Source: Bacteroidota bacterium
GTDB taxonomy: Bacteria > Bacteroidota > Bacteroidia > NS11-12g > UBA955
Assembly: GCA_016787485.1 (NCBI GenBank)
Contig: JAEUUL010000041.1
Location: 140,187-204,186, forward strand
Direction: 5' to 3'
DNA length: 64,000 bases
In this document: positions 19,601 through 26,947 of the stretch, in pieces
Layout: every line of letters starts with the position of its first letter
Position numbering within the stretch: position 1 is the first letter of the stretch
Program-made: the position numbers and the translations under genes
The notes under the pieces: model-generated
What the model saw: only the letters and a program-made list of their open reading frames with translations
What the model was told of the DNA's origin: nothing
Database searches by the model: none

Positions 19601-20723
19601 CCACCGTGTCATCAGAGCAACGTGCTTTGTTAAAGACCGTGAGTTTAACAGGATGTAATCCGGGAGTAAGAAAAGTATATGAAACCAACGGGCCGTTTGT
19701 ACTGATCACATTGCCGCTGCCAAAATCCCAGACAAATGAATCTATATTGGCCAGTACGGTAGAAGCCGATGCATTCAAATGGCTGGCTCCCGTCAGACAG
19801 GCTGTATCTGCTTTAAATGAAGCTTTGGGAGAAGGACATACATCGTAAATGCAAGTTTGGGTATCTGTGCAACCAAACGGGTTGGAAGCAATGATGGTGA
19901 CTGTCATGGTAGGACCAGCGCCTACCTGAATGCTGGCAGTGTTTGTACCCTGACCTGACACCACTGTGCCGCCCGTAACTATCCACTGAAAAGTGTAAAT
20001 GCTGTTGCTGAGTAATTGGGAATTTGGATCCAGCGCCTGCATCACTTTTGTGCTCCACTGGCAAAGGCATGCCAATTGCGAGGGCTTGTCAGGATTGCCT
20101 TGATGAGTGCCCTTCCTGTCGGCACAAATATCTCCGAGTCTGGGTTGGTTGGCTACCAGGATTTTTATAGTTCTTGTGCGGCTGCAGCCAAATGTATTGG
20201 TTTCCGTGAGGTTCAGTTGCTGAACTCCGGGTGTGGGCCATGATACAGATACCGAACTGCCGGTGGCTGAACCATTGATGGTACCACCAATGGCAGACCA
20301 GAGCCAGGTGCTGCCCGGAGTTCCTGAAGCAGTGTAGGTATGGGTACTTCCATCGCATACCGTGTCTTGTCCGGATATTCCCGGGTTTGGCCTGGGATTT
20401 ACCACCACGTTGTGGGTTATGGTAAATGTACCAGCTCCGGAAACATAGGTAAGGGTAACGGTGTAGGTTCCCGGGTTCTGAAAAGTATGGACCGGGCTGC
20501 ACTGGTTCAATGCAATGTTTTGGGTTCCGCTGAGAGGATCGCCAAAATTCCAGTTGTAAACGCCGGGGCCCCCGATACTGGAATTGTAAAACGTAACAGT
20601 TAGCGGCGCGCAACCGCTGAATGCACTTGCATTGAATTGCGCCGAGGGCGGTGACACTGATTTTGCATACAGTCCGTAAATGCTGCTTATCAGCATCAGA
20701 AGGGTGGTAATTTTCAGTTTCAT
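13608..20723 (-). CDS. Giant PKD-repeat / right-handed beta-helix surface protein with T9SS domain
   Basis: 2371 residues. A signal peptide (MKLKITTLLMLISSIYGLYA) precedes a long array of PKD and PKD-like repeats (about 25-1620): SFVWDFGSG, YWDFGDGYYSN, WAWTFGDLTGS, NWNFGD. Most repeats carry paired Cys. A Cys/Pro linker (PCPNPPCTPCSTPC) sits near residue 960. Residues about 1640-2060 are a parallel beta-helix (repeated N-x-F/I ... DNTF, ENNTM, RDNNI turns), as in NosD or pectate-lyase-like folds. An alpha-rich stretch follows, then a T9SS domain (about 2290-2371: IPNPAQNEV ... LSPGMYIVRV). No catalytic motif is evident. It is probably an adhesin or matrix protein exposed on the cell. It is transcribed alone, ending in a strong terminator. 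Confidence 0.9.
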   Translation of the reverse strand: MKLKITTLLMLISSIYGLYAKSVSPPSAQFNASAFSGCAPLTVTFYNSSIGGPGVYNWNFGDPLSGTQNIALNQCSPVHTFQNPGTYTVTLTYVSGAGTFTITHNVVVNPRPNPGISGQDTVCDGSTHTYTASGTPGSTWLWSAIGGTINGSATGSSVSVSWPTPGVQQLNLTETNTFGCSRTRTIKILVANQPRLGDICADRKGTHQGNPDKPSQLACLCQWSTKVMQALDPNSQLLSNSIYTFQWIVTGGTVVSGQGTNTASIQVGAGPTMTVTIIASNPFGCTDTQTCIYDVCPSPKASFKADTACLTGASHLNASASTVLANIDSFVWDFGSGNVISTNGPLVSYTFLTPGLHPVKLTVFNKARCSDDTVVWVLVKPGDAPPIDCKGTVCHHSQRCYHTPYFAGATYIWSATGGVGTPSVQGDSFCVNWGSGPIGTVSVEVIGGPYLCGKNTIDIPIFPDTIKILGQDTVCVGSWATFSTHLIPGSCYNWTVTTPGGVTTAVNPTTNPGNTIGGVINQPGIYTITLSMDNPLTCCKGRATRQIVAQGPIQVFNINNVCEYTTQTYTSNVPVVWGPMGNGTIMASSPTSVTIAWGSATSGTIHCTAINPNLVCDNDASFQVTLIPRPPNPAINGPNVVCKGSTFIYSFDSLPSISACSWSVTPAGAAYNAAPVKSKSIKWNTVGTYTITVTYTGQAPYFCTSTSTLQVSVVDTACMTITGSPNACIGQTYTYTIPSNPGNAWQLNAIGGNIVLLTSTSITVTWGNINQGQITLQNKVCPKMCVKKVNIFAIPTGTITVGKGSCKGDTVRLTAPPGYLQYSWSPGGATTRSIVVNSTGTYTCTITGPGGCTAVLTQIVSPVPKLPKPNVNVSYNCMVGPSLPLPYQMTATYNAAWYYAWSPQTAIPAASDTIYQHYSTVQNSTHTVIVTNEYGCKDTASVTLSASCTTTQPCPNPPCTPCSTPCNAVVNPSYDPCNGQFTATVTSGSPIAYYWDFGDGYYSNLQNPQHWYYNTGTYTVLFNYFCNCTWVTIKMTVNVPYILRPKIKHTFPINCNYKTIQLAYTPTSVVTGTGVSWNVDWGDGSGLYAGSLPVNHTYNYTTDTTFIITYTVTAPNPSCTKVVKDTVKLKYFDADFTMCGACVGQSMQFVDISSSPVPIVQWAWTFGDLTGSNLQSPFHIYNTVNTFNPKLVITNQQGCKDSQTYSITTSIFNAGALTYTINNIAAIPVSPGVYQICEGQKFVAAAPVGAGWTYSWNNGVSSKNDTLTQSGLYWVVISNGNGCTDTLGPFQLIVNPKPNATILAPDSVCSNTFSPLQALQGAGYQYNWSSNPAGLTGTGSTAYWFGMIGTNTVYLQVTSAAGCIAWDTATLVSLPAPQVSLSLSNTGYICQGDSATLTATITGSYTSVVWSTGQTGVLSIRIFGNGVYTCTVTNASGCSEVSTYYVNNFVPRPDLSNVPKGCYRVCKSANPITLCGPYPVGTQVLQYQWFLNNNLYATTQNISITSPGNYYLVCVDATTGCASTSEVFNVQFVAGPVAKILTNSPNPVICVNSPGGIVMCAQNPQPGVIYTWTLLQPPNWLATGNCYTATQPGTYVLHAFYSHCCESWDTLKIDTGDCCFPPGTVYTLVQDSTVISTSTVWNGKYYIAGRVYVRQTAILDLTEVDCVFDRDGEIIFEDSTIIRANNSVFRPCDMNDIWVGFTFKDKSQGLIHTSLYKNARHAVDIRNTKNYSVRITDNTFSNCNVGIQINKSGNAYREGITDNTFVIENTNFNVPGLYGTNDFWGIKLLNTSMEEMVSQNFFRNSDRSKQPNRYFGIYMQNSSGTMSSNTFTNMYRSIDVAGNNGVVTIENNTMEQTLAGVFPAEVQIRLSNLDRACLVFANNLRNSDNADKLNTAIFAHRCYLLNIRDNNIKGFKTGIWTRLCTKSLVNENDIDLTGDVGILDSASQGHDISCNIVRMKDYQGTGVHSVGIYMFQGNSGNRIYTNCIFDTRYAIYVRHTTPFVTIPQIFNNYMYNFQIAGIQVQNHSGTIGNSGNPGRNTFVCNNYFGGAYDIRNLGAGLIIQECNDGAAVTWNVVNNACPGNSMYSSTAACGQRIVNNKWYKLNHWDICDNYRGKSDLIDAGGTSGTGGIGIDVIKGNPVNLTPVAPDDQTAMLLILADLGNRTDFDKAMNLARQAAVLSPFTLGYMEARWLYKRGDAAAAIAAIKALNPETDQELALQTVTAIVWNSAGSELSTNDQHALKAIDNAANPVSSIARDVLHSYQGNQDYIFGAYSLGDEDANAGKLNGSQFVKLIPNPAQNEVDVEFAIAGFKANVELYDIHGQLTQAKALGLSEGRYRFDLRHLSPGMYIVRVTDIENSKTYSTKLIKK

Positions 20724-20742
20724 AGGCTTGGTGTTAGATTGT

Positions 20743-20751
20743 CAAAGCATA
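20743..20751 (-). promoter_or_regulatory. Possible -7 box of the giant PKD gene (TATGCTTTG)
   Basis: Resembles TAnnTTTG with one extra base in the middle, 19 nt before the ATG at 20723. Confidence 0.35.
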
Positions 20752-20782
20752 CCCTTTAATCAGGTATATCCCTTAAATCAAG
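20752..20782 (-). repeat. Two 13-nt direct repeats upstream of the giant PKD gene
   Basis: CCCTTTAATCAGG (20752-20764) and CCCTTAAATCAAG (20770-20782), 11 of 13 identical and 18 nt apart, immediately upstream of the gene's -7 box. Confidence 0.5.
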
Positions 20783-20969
20783 AAATCAAACTTACAATTT
20801 ACTGACAATAACACCAAATAAAATTGTTGCCTGTTCATTTGGGATTTTGGCAATTGCATATATCGGCTGTTCTGCTGGCCGGGATATTTATCCGGCAATA
20901 TCAAACCAACCAAACCTTGATTTCAAGGGGTTATTTTTCTCCGAACCGTGGCATTTGCCCCAAAAAAAT

Positions 20970-20980
20970 GCGAATTTCGC
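20970..20980 (+). promoter_or_regulatory. Palindrome GCGAATTTCGC upstream of aconitase
   Basis: 5-1-5 perfect palindrome, flanked by the wider ATGCG/CGCAT repeat (20968-20984). It contains GAATTTCG, a one-mismatch -7 box, 14 nt before the aconitase ATG. Could be promoter, operator or both. Confidence 0.35.
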
Positions 20981-20993
20981 GCATCGATTCATC

Positions 20994-23258
20994 ATGGCTT
21001 TTGACCTTAACCTTATAAAATCCGTATACGCAGCCCTGCCTGGCAGAGTAGTTGCGGCAAGACAAGCACTGGGACATCCCCTTACCCTCACTGAAAAAAT
21101 CCTGTATTCACACCTGTGGGACAATGCAGAACCGGCCCGTTTTGAACGCGGAAAATCCTATGTGGACTTTGCACCAGACCGTGTAGCCATGCAGGATGCA
21201 ACTGCACAAATGGCACTTCTGCAGTTTATGCAAAGTGGCCGGCCAAAGGTAGCTGTGCCCAGCACGGTGCACTGCGACCACCTGATTCAGGCCAAAGTGG
21301 GTGCCACAGAAGATCTGGCTACTGCGGTAGACAAAAACAGGGAAGTTTACGATTTCCTGGCCTCGGTATCCAACAAATACGGAATTGGTTTCTGGAAACC
21401 CGGCGCGGGTATTATCCATCAGGTGGTTCTGGAAAACTATGCGTTTCCAGGTGGCATGATGATTGGTACTGACAGCCATACTGTAAATGCAGGCGGACTG
21501 GGCATGGTTGCCATTGGAGTGGGTGGTGCCGACGCAAGTGATGTGATGGCAGGTTTCCCCTGGGAATTGCTATTCCCAAAACTGATTGGCGTGAAACTCA
21601 CCGGCAAAATGAATGGCTGGACCAGTGCAAAGGATGTAATACTGAAAGTGGCCGGTATCCTTACCGTAAAAGGCGGAACCAATAAAATTGTTGAATATTT
21701 CGGCCCGGGGGCGGAAAGCATCAGTTGTACCGGCAAGGGAACCATCTGCAACATGGGTGCAGAAATAGGTGCCACCACTTCCATCTTCGGTTACGATGAA
21801 AAAATGGCCGAATACCTCACAGGAACGGGCCGCGCAGATGTAGCAGAACTTGCCAATGCGGTAAAAGAGCACCTGAACGGAGATCCTGAGGTGTATGCAA
21901 ACCCTGAAAAATATTTTGACGAAGTCATTGAAATCAACCTCAGTGAACTGGAACCCCATATCAACGGACCATTCACTCCGGATCTGGCATGGCCTCTGAG
22001 CAAATTTGCCGCTGCTGTGAAGGAAAACGGATGGCCGCAGGAATTGAGTGTAGGCCTTATCGGCAGTTGCACAAACAGTTCCTATGAAGACATCAGCCGC
22101 GCTGCATCTCTGGCAAGGCAGGCCACCGCAAAAGGCTTGAAAGCCAAAAGCGAATTTACAATCACCCCCGGAAGTGAGCAGGTGCGATTTACTGTGGAAA
22201 GAGACGGTTTTCTGGGCGATTTCGACCAGATTGGCGGACTTGTGCTGGCCAATGCCTGTGGACCCTGCATAGGCCAGTGGGCAAGACATGGTGCTGAAAA
22301 ACAGGAAAAGAACAGCATCATCACTTCCTTCAACCGCAACTTCAGCAAGCGGGCCGACGGAAACCCCAACACCCACAGTTTTGTGGCCAGTCCTGAAATT
22401 GTGACTGCCATGGCCATTGCCGGTGACCTAACCTTCAACCCCATGACTGACTCTCTTGTGAACGACAAGGGGGAAAGTGTGAAGCTGGATGAACCCAGTG
22501 GATTTGAAATGCCGGCCCTTGGCTTTGCTGTGGAAGATGCCGGATATCAGGAACCCGCGGCTGATGGCAGCCAGGTGCAGGTTGTGGTAAGTCCCACAAG
22601 CGACCGTCTGCAATTGCTCGAACCCTTCGCACCCTGGGAAGGCACCGACCTCAAAGGACTTCGTCTGCTCATCAAAGCCAAAGGCAAGTGTACGACAGAC
22701 CATATCTCAATGGCCGGCCCATGGCTTAAATACAGGGGGCATCTGGACAATATCAGCAACAACATGCTCATTGGCGCAGTGAACGCATTTAATGAAAAAA
22801 CCGACTCGGTACTGAATCAGCTCACAGGCGAATACGGCAGTGTGCCTGCGGTGCAGCGCATCTATAAAGGTGCTGGTGAATTCAGCATTGTTGTTGGAGA
22901 AGAGAACTATGGCGAAGGCAGCAGTCGCGAACATGCCGCCATGGAGCCACGCTTCCTCGGAGTGCGCGTTGTACTTACCAAATCCTTTGCCCGTATCCAT
23001 GAAACCAATCTGAAAAAACAGGGCATGCTGGCAATCACTTTTGCAAACAAAGAAGACTACGATAAGATTCAGGAATGGGATACCATAGATATCAGCGGTC
23101 TGACCTCATTCGCCGAAGGCACGCCCCTTACACTTACACTGAATCATAAAGATGGCAGTTCCGAATCATTCCCTGTGGTGCACAGCTACAATGCACAACA
23201 GATTGAATGGTTCAGGGCCGGTGGAGCACTGAATCTGATCCGCAAAGGCCTGGCCTGA
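20994..23258 (+). CDS. acn: Aconitate hydratase (mitochondrial-type)
   Basis: 754 residues from ATG 20994 ([18 protein letters not shown]); the frame is open further upstream but without similarity. The enzyme isomerises citrate to isocitrate in the TCA cycle via a [4Fe-4S] cluster. The three cluster Cys are at about 359 ([10 protein letters not shown]), 422 and 425 ([10 protein letters not shown]), matching the spacing of mitochondrial aconitase. Substrate-binding stretches are intact ([32 protein letters not shown] in the swivel domain). This type, rather than AcnA/IRP or AcnB, is usual in Bacteroidota. A strong terminator follows, so it is transcribed alone. Confidence 0.97.
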   Translation: MAFDLNLIKSVYAALPGRVVAARQALGHPLTLTEKILYSHLWDNAEPARFERGKSYVDFAPDRVAMQDATAQMALLQFMQSGRPKVAVPSTVHCDHLIQAKVGATEDLATAVDKNREVYDFLASVSNKYGIGFWKPGAGIIHQVVLENYAFPGGMMIGTDSHTVNAGGLGMVAIGVGGADASDVMAGFPWELLFPKLIGVKLTGKMNGWTSAKDVILKVAGILTVKGGTNKIVEYFGPGAESISCTGKGTICNMGAEIGATTSIFGYDEKMAEYLTGTGRADVAELANAVKEHLNGDPEVYANPEKYFDEVIEINLSELEPHINGPFTPDLAWPLSKFAAAVKENGWPQELSVGLIGSCTNSSYEDISRAASLARQATAKGLKAKSEFTITPGSEQVRFTVERDGFLGDFDQIGGLVLANACGPCIGQWARHGAEKQEKNSIITSFNRNFSKRADGNPNTHSFVASPEIVTAMAIAGDLTFNPMTDSLVNDKGESVKLDEPSGFEMPALGFAVEDAGYQEPAADGSQVQVVVSPTSDRLQLLEPFAPWEGTDLKGLRLLIKAKGKCTTDHISMAGPWLKYRGHLDNISNNMLIGAVNAFNEKTDSVLNQLTGEYGSVPAVQRIYKGAGEFSIVVGEENYGEGSSREHAAMEPRFLGVRVVLTKSFARIHETNLKKQGMLAITFANKEDYDKIQEWDTIDISGLTSFAEGTPLTLTLNHKDGSSESFPVVHSYNAQQIEWFRAGGALNLIRKGLA

Positions 23259-23283
23259 CAAAACGCATTCTGTTACACGCAAC

Positions 23284-23310
23284 AGCCCCGGTTTATCCCG
23301 GGGCTTTTTT
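23284..23310 (+). terminator. Rho-independent terminator of aconitase
   Basis: AGCCCCGG pairs with CCGGGGCT around TTTATC, followed by a T6 run; 25 nt after the stop. Confidence 0.93.
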
Positions 23311-23335
23311 GCTTCATTTGCCCCTTTGTATTCCC

Positions 23336-23428
23336 ATGAACCAGGGTATTTGCAGATTGTGTGAAAATACCCTTCCGCTTCGCAAAACGCCGTATTTCGA
23401 AGGTGAACCTGCGATAAATACAGGGTAA
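23336..23428 (+). CDS. Possible 30-residue CxxC peptide
   Basis: ATG-initiated small frame (begins MNQGICRLCENTLPLRK) between the aconitase terminator and the sensor kinase gene. It has a CxxC pair like the start of a zinc-ribbon protein. The 5' half overlaps a perfect 8-bp hairpin (GGGTATTT/AAATACCC, 23344-23372), which is an alternative explanation for its conservation. No exact -7 box precedes it. It could equally be chance or a truncated gene. Confidence 0.2.
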   Translation: MNQGICRLCENTLPLRKTPYFEGEPAINTG

Positions 23429-23431
23429 AAC

Positions 23432-25429
23432 ATGCCCGGTTTACCTTTTCATTTCAGCGGGTATCCTACATTTGTATTGCCTTTGCGCATTATCGTATCC
23501 ATATTGGCCGCATTCCTTATCCCGTTCGGTCTCTGTGCCCAGCAGGCCGGAGGTGTGTCTGCCGCCCCTTCCAGCAACAAGGTAATTCCAGCAAGTCCGG
23601 CCAAATCCGGCAGTTCAGCCATTGTACTGATTAACAATGCAAATAAAAAAGCCCTGACTTCACCCGCAGAAAGTGCAACCGAAGCCACTCAGGCGCTGGA
23701 AGTGAGTATAAAAACAGGCGACAAAACTGCAGAGGCCTACAGTTACCAAACACTGGGTACACTTATGTACAACAGCGGCAACTACGCCTCTGCCATTGGT
23801 TATTTCAACAAAGCCATTCCCCTTTTCCAAACCCTGAAAGACAACAAAGGGCTTACCACATCTCAAAAATACCTCTCACTCGCGCTGGAAAATTCGAATG
23901 AATACCGTCAGGCTGCAGAAGTAGAAAGCAAACTGATGGCGAAAAACACCACGAACAACGCCGACTACTATACAAGTGCAAAACGAAAAGCGCGCATGGA
24001 TTATAAATCCGGCAGAAAAAAAGAAGCAATTGCTGAACTGGAAAGGGTTGTGGAAAAAGATGACAAAATCGGCACAACAGAGAAACTGGATTTATACAAG
24101 GAACTGGGTGAATTGTATCTGGAATCGAAAGATACAATCAAAGCCCTTTCCTGGATGTTTCATGCCGCCGCCGGATCTCTCAATGCAGAAAGCCCCGGAG
24201 CAACTGCAGCCACCCCCGACTATTACAATGACCTGAACAACACGCTGTTAGCCAGCGGTCATTATGAGGAAAACCTGAAACAGCAAACCCAATTGCTGGA
24301 ATTGGGTCAGCGCCGCAACAATGCCGTATTGCAAACCAGCGCAAATTTGAACCTTGGCAGCACCTATCTGGCCAAAAAGCAATACAGCGATGCCATTCCC
24401 TATCTGGACAAAGGACTGGCGCTGAGCAGAAAAACGGGCAATGTACAGCAGCAGGAAAAAGCCATCCGCGAATTGAGCACAGCTTACGAAAAAATGGGTG
24501 CTTTTGACAAAGCACTGGAAACCTATAAGCAGTATGTGGGCCTTGTGGATTCCTTTAAGAATCTGCAAATCAAAGATGCCGTGGAAAAAGACGCACTCAA
24601 CAGGCAATTCAGCCTGCAGGCAGATAAAATACGTCTGCTGGAACTGACCCAGAAAGACCGGGACGCCAGCCTGAAACGACAAAACCGTACCATTTGGTTT
24701 CTGGCTGTGGGCTTGCTTTTGCTTGGCGGCCTCATCTACTGGCTGTTCACCAATATCAGGCAGAAACAACGGGCCAACATGCTGATACGCCTGCAAAGTT
24801 TACGGGCCCAGATGAATCCGCATTTTATTTTCAATTCTCTGAACAGTGTAAATAATTTCATTGCAAAAAATGATGAAAGAAGTGCCAATAAATATTTAAG
24901 TGATTTCAGTAAACTCATGCGCACCGTGTTGAAAAACAGCGATGAGAATTTCATACCTCTGCATACAGAAATAGAAACCCTCAAAATTTATTTAAATCTG
25001 GAACATTTCCGTTTTGGCGACAAATTCGATTTCACGCTGGAAGTGTCACCAGAGATAGACCAGGAGCACATCGCCATTCCTCCCATGCTGATACAGCCTT
25101 ATATTGAAAATGCCATTTGGCACGGACTCAGGTACAGGGAGGAAAAAGGGCATCTGGAAGTGAATTTTTATACAGAAAATGAAAAATTAATCTGTAAAGT
25201 AAAGGATAATGGAATTGGCAGAAAAAAATCTGCAGCCCTGAAAACCGACCATCAGAAAACTTATCAAAGTACCGGAATCAGAAATACAAAAGAGAGAATA
25301 GACATTCTGAACAAGCTGCACAGCACCCAGTTGCAGATACAAATTACGGATCTTGAAGAACCGGGAGGGGCCTGCGGCACAGAAGTGCTGATTACATTGC
25401 CTTTTCTGGAAGAATATGAAATGGCATGA
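23432..25429 (+). CDS. TPR-containing LytS/YehU-type sensor histidine kinase
   Basis: Up to 665 residues. The start could be ATG 23432 or TTG 23483; the latter follows a -7 box and begins directly with a signal peptide-like RIIVSILAAFLIPFGLCAQ. Residues about 95-395 are periplasmic TPR repeats (YQTLGTLMYNSGNYASAIGYF, NLGSTYLAKKQYSDAIPYL). A coiled stretch and one membrane helix (about 420-440, IWFLAVGLLLLGGLIYWLF) follow. The kinase domain (His_kinase family) has the phospho-acceptor H464 in MNPHFIFNSLNSV, and an ATPase part with PYIENAIWHGL and DNGIGRKKS. The response regulator overlaps its 3' end by 4 nt (ATGA), so the two are translationally coupled. The signal sensed is unknown. Confidence 0.93.
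   Translation: MPGLPFHFSGYPTFVLPLRIIVSILAAFLIPFGLCAQQAGGVSAAPSSNKVIPASPAKSGSSAIVLINNANKKALTSPAESATEATQALEVSIKTGDKTAEAYSYQTLGTLMYNSGNYASAIGYFNKAIPLFQTLKDNKGLTTSQKYLSLALENSNEYRQAAEVESKLMAKNTTNNADYYTSAKRKARMDYKSGRKKEAIAELERVVEKDDKIGTTEKLDLYKELGELYLESKDTIKALSWMFHAAAGSLNAESPGATAATPDYYNDLNNTLLASGHYEENLKQQTQLLELGQRRNNAVLQTSANLNLGSTYLAKKQYSDAIPYLDKGLALSRKTGNVQQQEKAIRELSTAYEKMGAFDKALETYKQYVGLVDSFKNLQIKDAVEKDALNRQFSLQADKIRLLELTQKDRDASLKRQNRTIWFLAVGLLLLGGLIYWLFTNIRQKQRANMLIRLQSLRAQMNPHFIFNSLNSVNNFIAKNDERSANKYLSDFSKLMRTVLKNSDENFIPLHTEIETLKIYLNLEHFRFGDKFDFTLEVSPEIDQEHIAIPPMLIQPYIENAIWHGLRYREEKGHLEVNFYTENEKLICKVKDNGIGRKKSAALKTDHQKTYQSTGIRNTKERIDILNKLHSTQLQIQITDLEEPGGACGTEVLITLPFLEEYEMA
23467..23474 (+). 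promoter_or_regulatory. -7 promoter box (TACATTTG) near the sensor kinase start
   Basis: Exact TAnnTTTG match. It lies inside the longest kinase frame but 8 nt before an in-frame TTG (23483), supporting the shorter start. Confidence 0.45.
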
Positions 25430-26169
25430 AAATACAAACCCTGATTATTGACGACGAAACTGCCTGCCGGGATACCCTCAGGAATTATCTGGAAAAATAC
25501 TGCGCAGATGTGCAGATACTGGGAGAAGCACAGGATGTTCCCAGTGCCATAGAATTGATAAAATCCACCAAACCGGATTTGGTATTTTTGGATGTGGAAA
25601 TGCCCTTCGGCAATGCCTTTGATGTATTGGAGGCCACATCTGTGCAGGATTATGAGGCCATTTTCGTAACCGCATTCAGTGAATATGCCATCAAAGCACT
25701 CAATTTCAGTGCATCGTACTATTTATTGAAACCGGTGGATATAGATGAATTGGTAAAAGCAGTGGATAAAGTAAAGCTACAAATGCTTCACCACCGCAGC
25801 CAGGGACCCACCCGACTGCTCATGGACCACGTAAAGGCGGGAATGGCAGACCAAAAACTCGTGCTGCCCATGTCAAACGGGTTTGATGTGGTGACATTGA
25901 AAGATATTGTAAATCTGGAAGGCGGAGGCAACTACACCGATATTTATTTGAAGGATAACCGCAAAAAAACTGTCACAAGGGTATTAAAACATTTTGAAGA
26001 CATACTGGAAGGAAAAGGATTTATGCGGGTGCACAAAAGCCATATTGTAAACCTGGATTGTATAGCCAGTTATAACCGGGGCCGGGGTGGCAGCCTCATT
26101 CTTTCCAATGGCAGAGAGGTGGAAGTGTCTCCTGCAAAAAAAGAAGAACTCATGCATTTATTTCAATAA
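25426..26169 (+). CDS. LytTR-family response regulator
   Basis: 247 residues: a receiver domain (1-120) with phospho-acceptor D56 in LVFLDVEMPF, acidic pocket IDDE at 9-12 and conserved K in YYLLKPVD, then a LytTR DNA-binding domain (about 145-247: DIVNLEGGGNYTDIYLKD, KGFMRVHKSHIVNLDCI). Phosphorylated by the kinase encoded upstream, it would bind promoter DNA and change transcription. Genes in the regulon cannot be deduced. The stop is 1 nt from that of the convergent exporter gene. Confidence 0.95.
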   Translation: MKIQTLIIDDETACRDTLRNYLEKYCADVQILGEAQDVPSAIELIKSTKPDLVFLDVEMPFGNAFDVLEATSVQDYEAIFVTAFSEYAIKALNFSASYYLLKPVDIDELVKAVDKVKLQMLHHRSQGPTRLLMDHVKAGMADQKLVLPMSNGFDVVTLKDIVNLEGGGNYTDIYLKDNRKKTVTRVLKHFEDILEGKGFMRVHKSHIVNLDCIASYNRGRGGSLILSNGREVEVSPAKKEELMHLFQ

Positions 26170-26170
26170 A

Positions 26171-26911
26171 TCAATCCACCAAAGCGGATTTGACAATAAG
26201 CGCCACACCACTCATAAAAATCATAAGCAGAATAATCGCACTAAACCGTGCCTCGCTGATCCGATCCAGGACTTTCTTTCCCAGCCAGGAACCGGCAACC
26301 GCCACCAGTGCCAGAATAACCAGATAGGGCAAATCATAACTGTGCAGAAACCCATTCTTCCAGTAGATCACAGAACGGGTGGCATCTACGCCAAAATCAA
26401 TGGCAGCGGAAGTTCCCACAAACGTATTTTTGGCAATGTGCATGGAGGAAAGGGCCATTCCCCTGATAGCGCCGCCAGTGCCCAGCAAACCTGCGAGAAA
26501 ACCCGCACTGCTTCCAAGAAACAACTGATTGCGAATCGTACCATTCACTTCAAATTCAGGTTTGAAATAATAAAAAGTGGCAAACAAACATAAAAATATC
26601 CCAAGCGCAACATTCAGATAACGGGTGTCGTAAATCCCACTCAGCCATGCACCCAGTGCTACAAATACCACCCCGGGCAATCCCACCCACAGTATGATTT
26701 TCCAGTTGAAATGCTCCCGAAACAACCAGATTTTGGAAACATTGCTTACCACATGAAACACGGCTGTAATGCCCAAAACAGATTGGTAATCCATAAAAAA
26801 ATTAGCCAGTGGCACGAAAATAACAGACGAGCCAAACCCTCCCACAGTGCCCAAAATCTCTGCTATGAGCCCTGAGAGGGCGAAAAGAATGTAATGGATT
26901 AAATCCGGCAT
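26171..26911 (-). CDS. TauE/SafE-family sulfite/anion exporter-like membrane protein
   Basis: 246 residues with about eight hydrophobic segments. The two-fold repeated family signature is present: GTVGGFGSSVIFVPLANFF near the N-terminus and GSSAGFLAGLLGTGGAIRG in the second half. Members export sulfite, sulfoacetate or similar anions, or are of unknown substrate. It is divergent from the membrane glycosyltransferase-like gene across a 36-nt gap that contains a 5-bp inverted repeat (AACCG/CGGTT). The substrate is not predictable here. Confidence 0.88.
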   Translation of the reverse strand: MPDLIHYILFALSGLIAEILGTVGGFGSSVIFVPLANFFMDYQSVLGITAVFHVVSNVSKIWLFREHFNWKIILWVGLPGVVFVALGAWLSGIYDTRYLNVALGIFLCLFATFYYFKPEFEVNGTIRNQLFLGSSAGFLAGLLGTGGAIRGMALSSMHIAKNTFVGTSAAIDFGVDATRSVIYWKNGFLHSYDLPYLVILALVAVAGSWLGKKVLDRISEARFSAIILLMIFMSGVALIVKSALVD

Positions 26912-26934
26912 AACAACCGCCCGACAAAAAACGG

Positions 26935-26942
26935 TTATTTTG
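26935..26942 (+). promoter_or_regulatory. Possible -7 box (TTATTTTG)
   Basis: One mismatch to TAnnTTTG, 5 nt before the ATG at 26948; the same octamer precedes ribD. Confidence 0.35.
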
Positions 26943-26947
26943 CAGCA

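Noticed and set aside
21570..22376. 268-codon minus-strand frame inside aconitase
   Set aside because: Overlaps conserved aconitase cluster-binding sequence; antisense artefact.
23432..26169. LytS/LytTR pair as a new signalling system
   Set aside because: TPR-kinase plus LytTR regulator pairs are frequent in Bacteroidota; nothing unusual in motifs.
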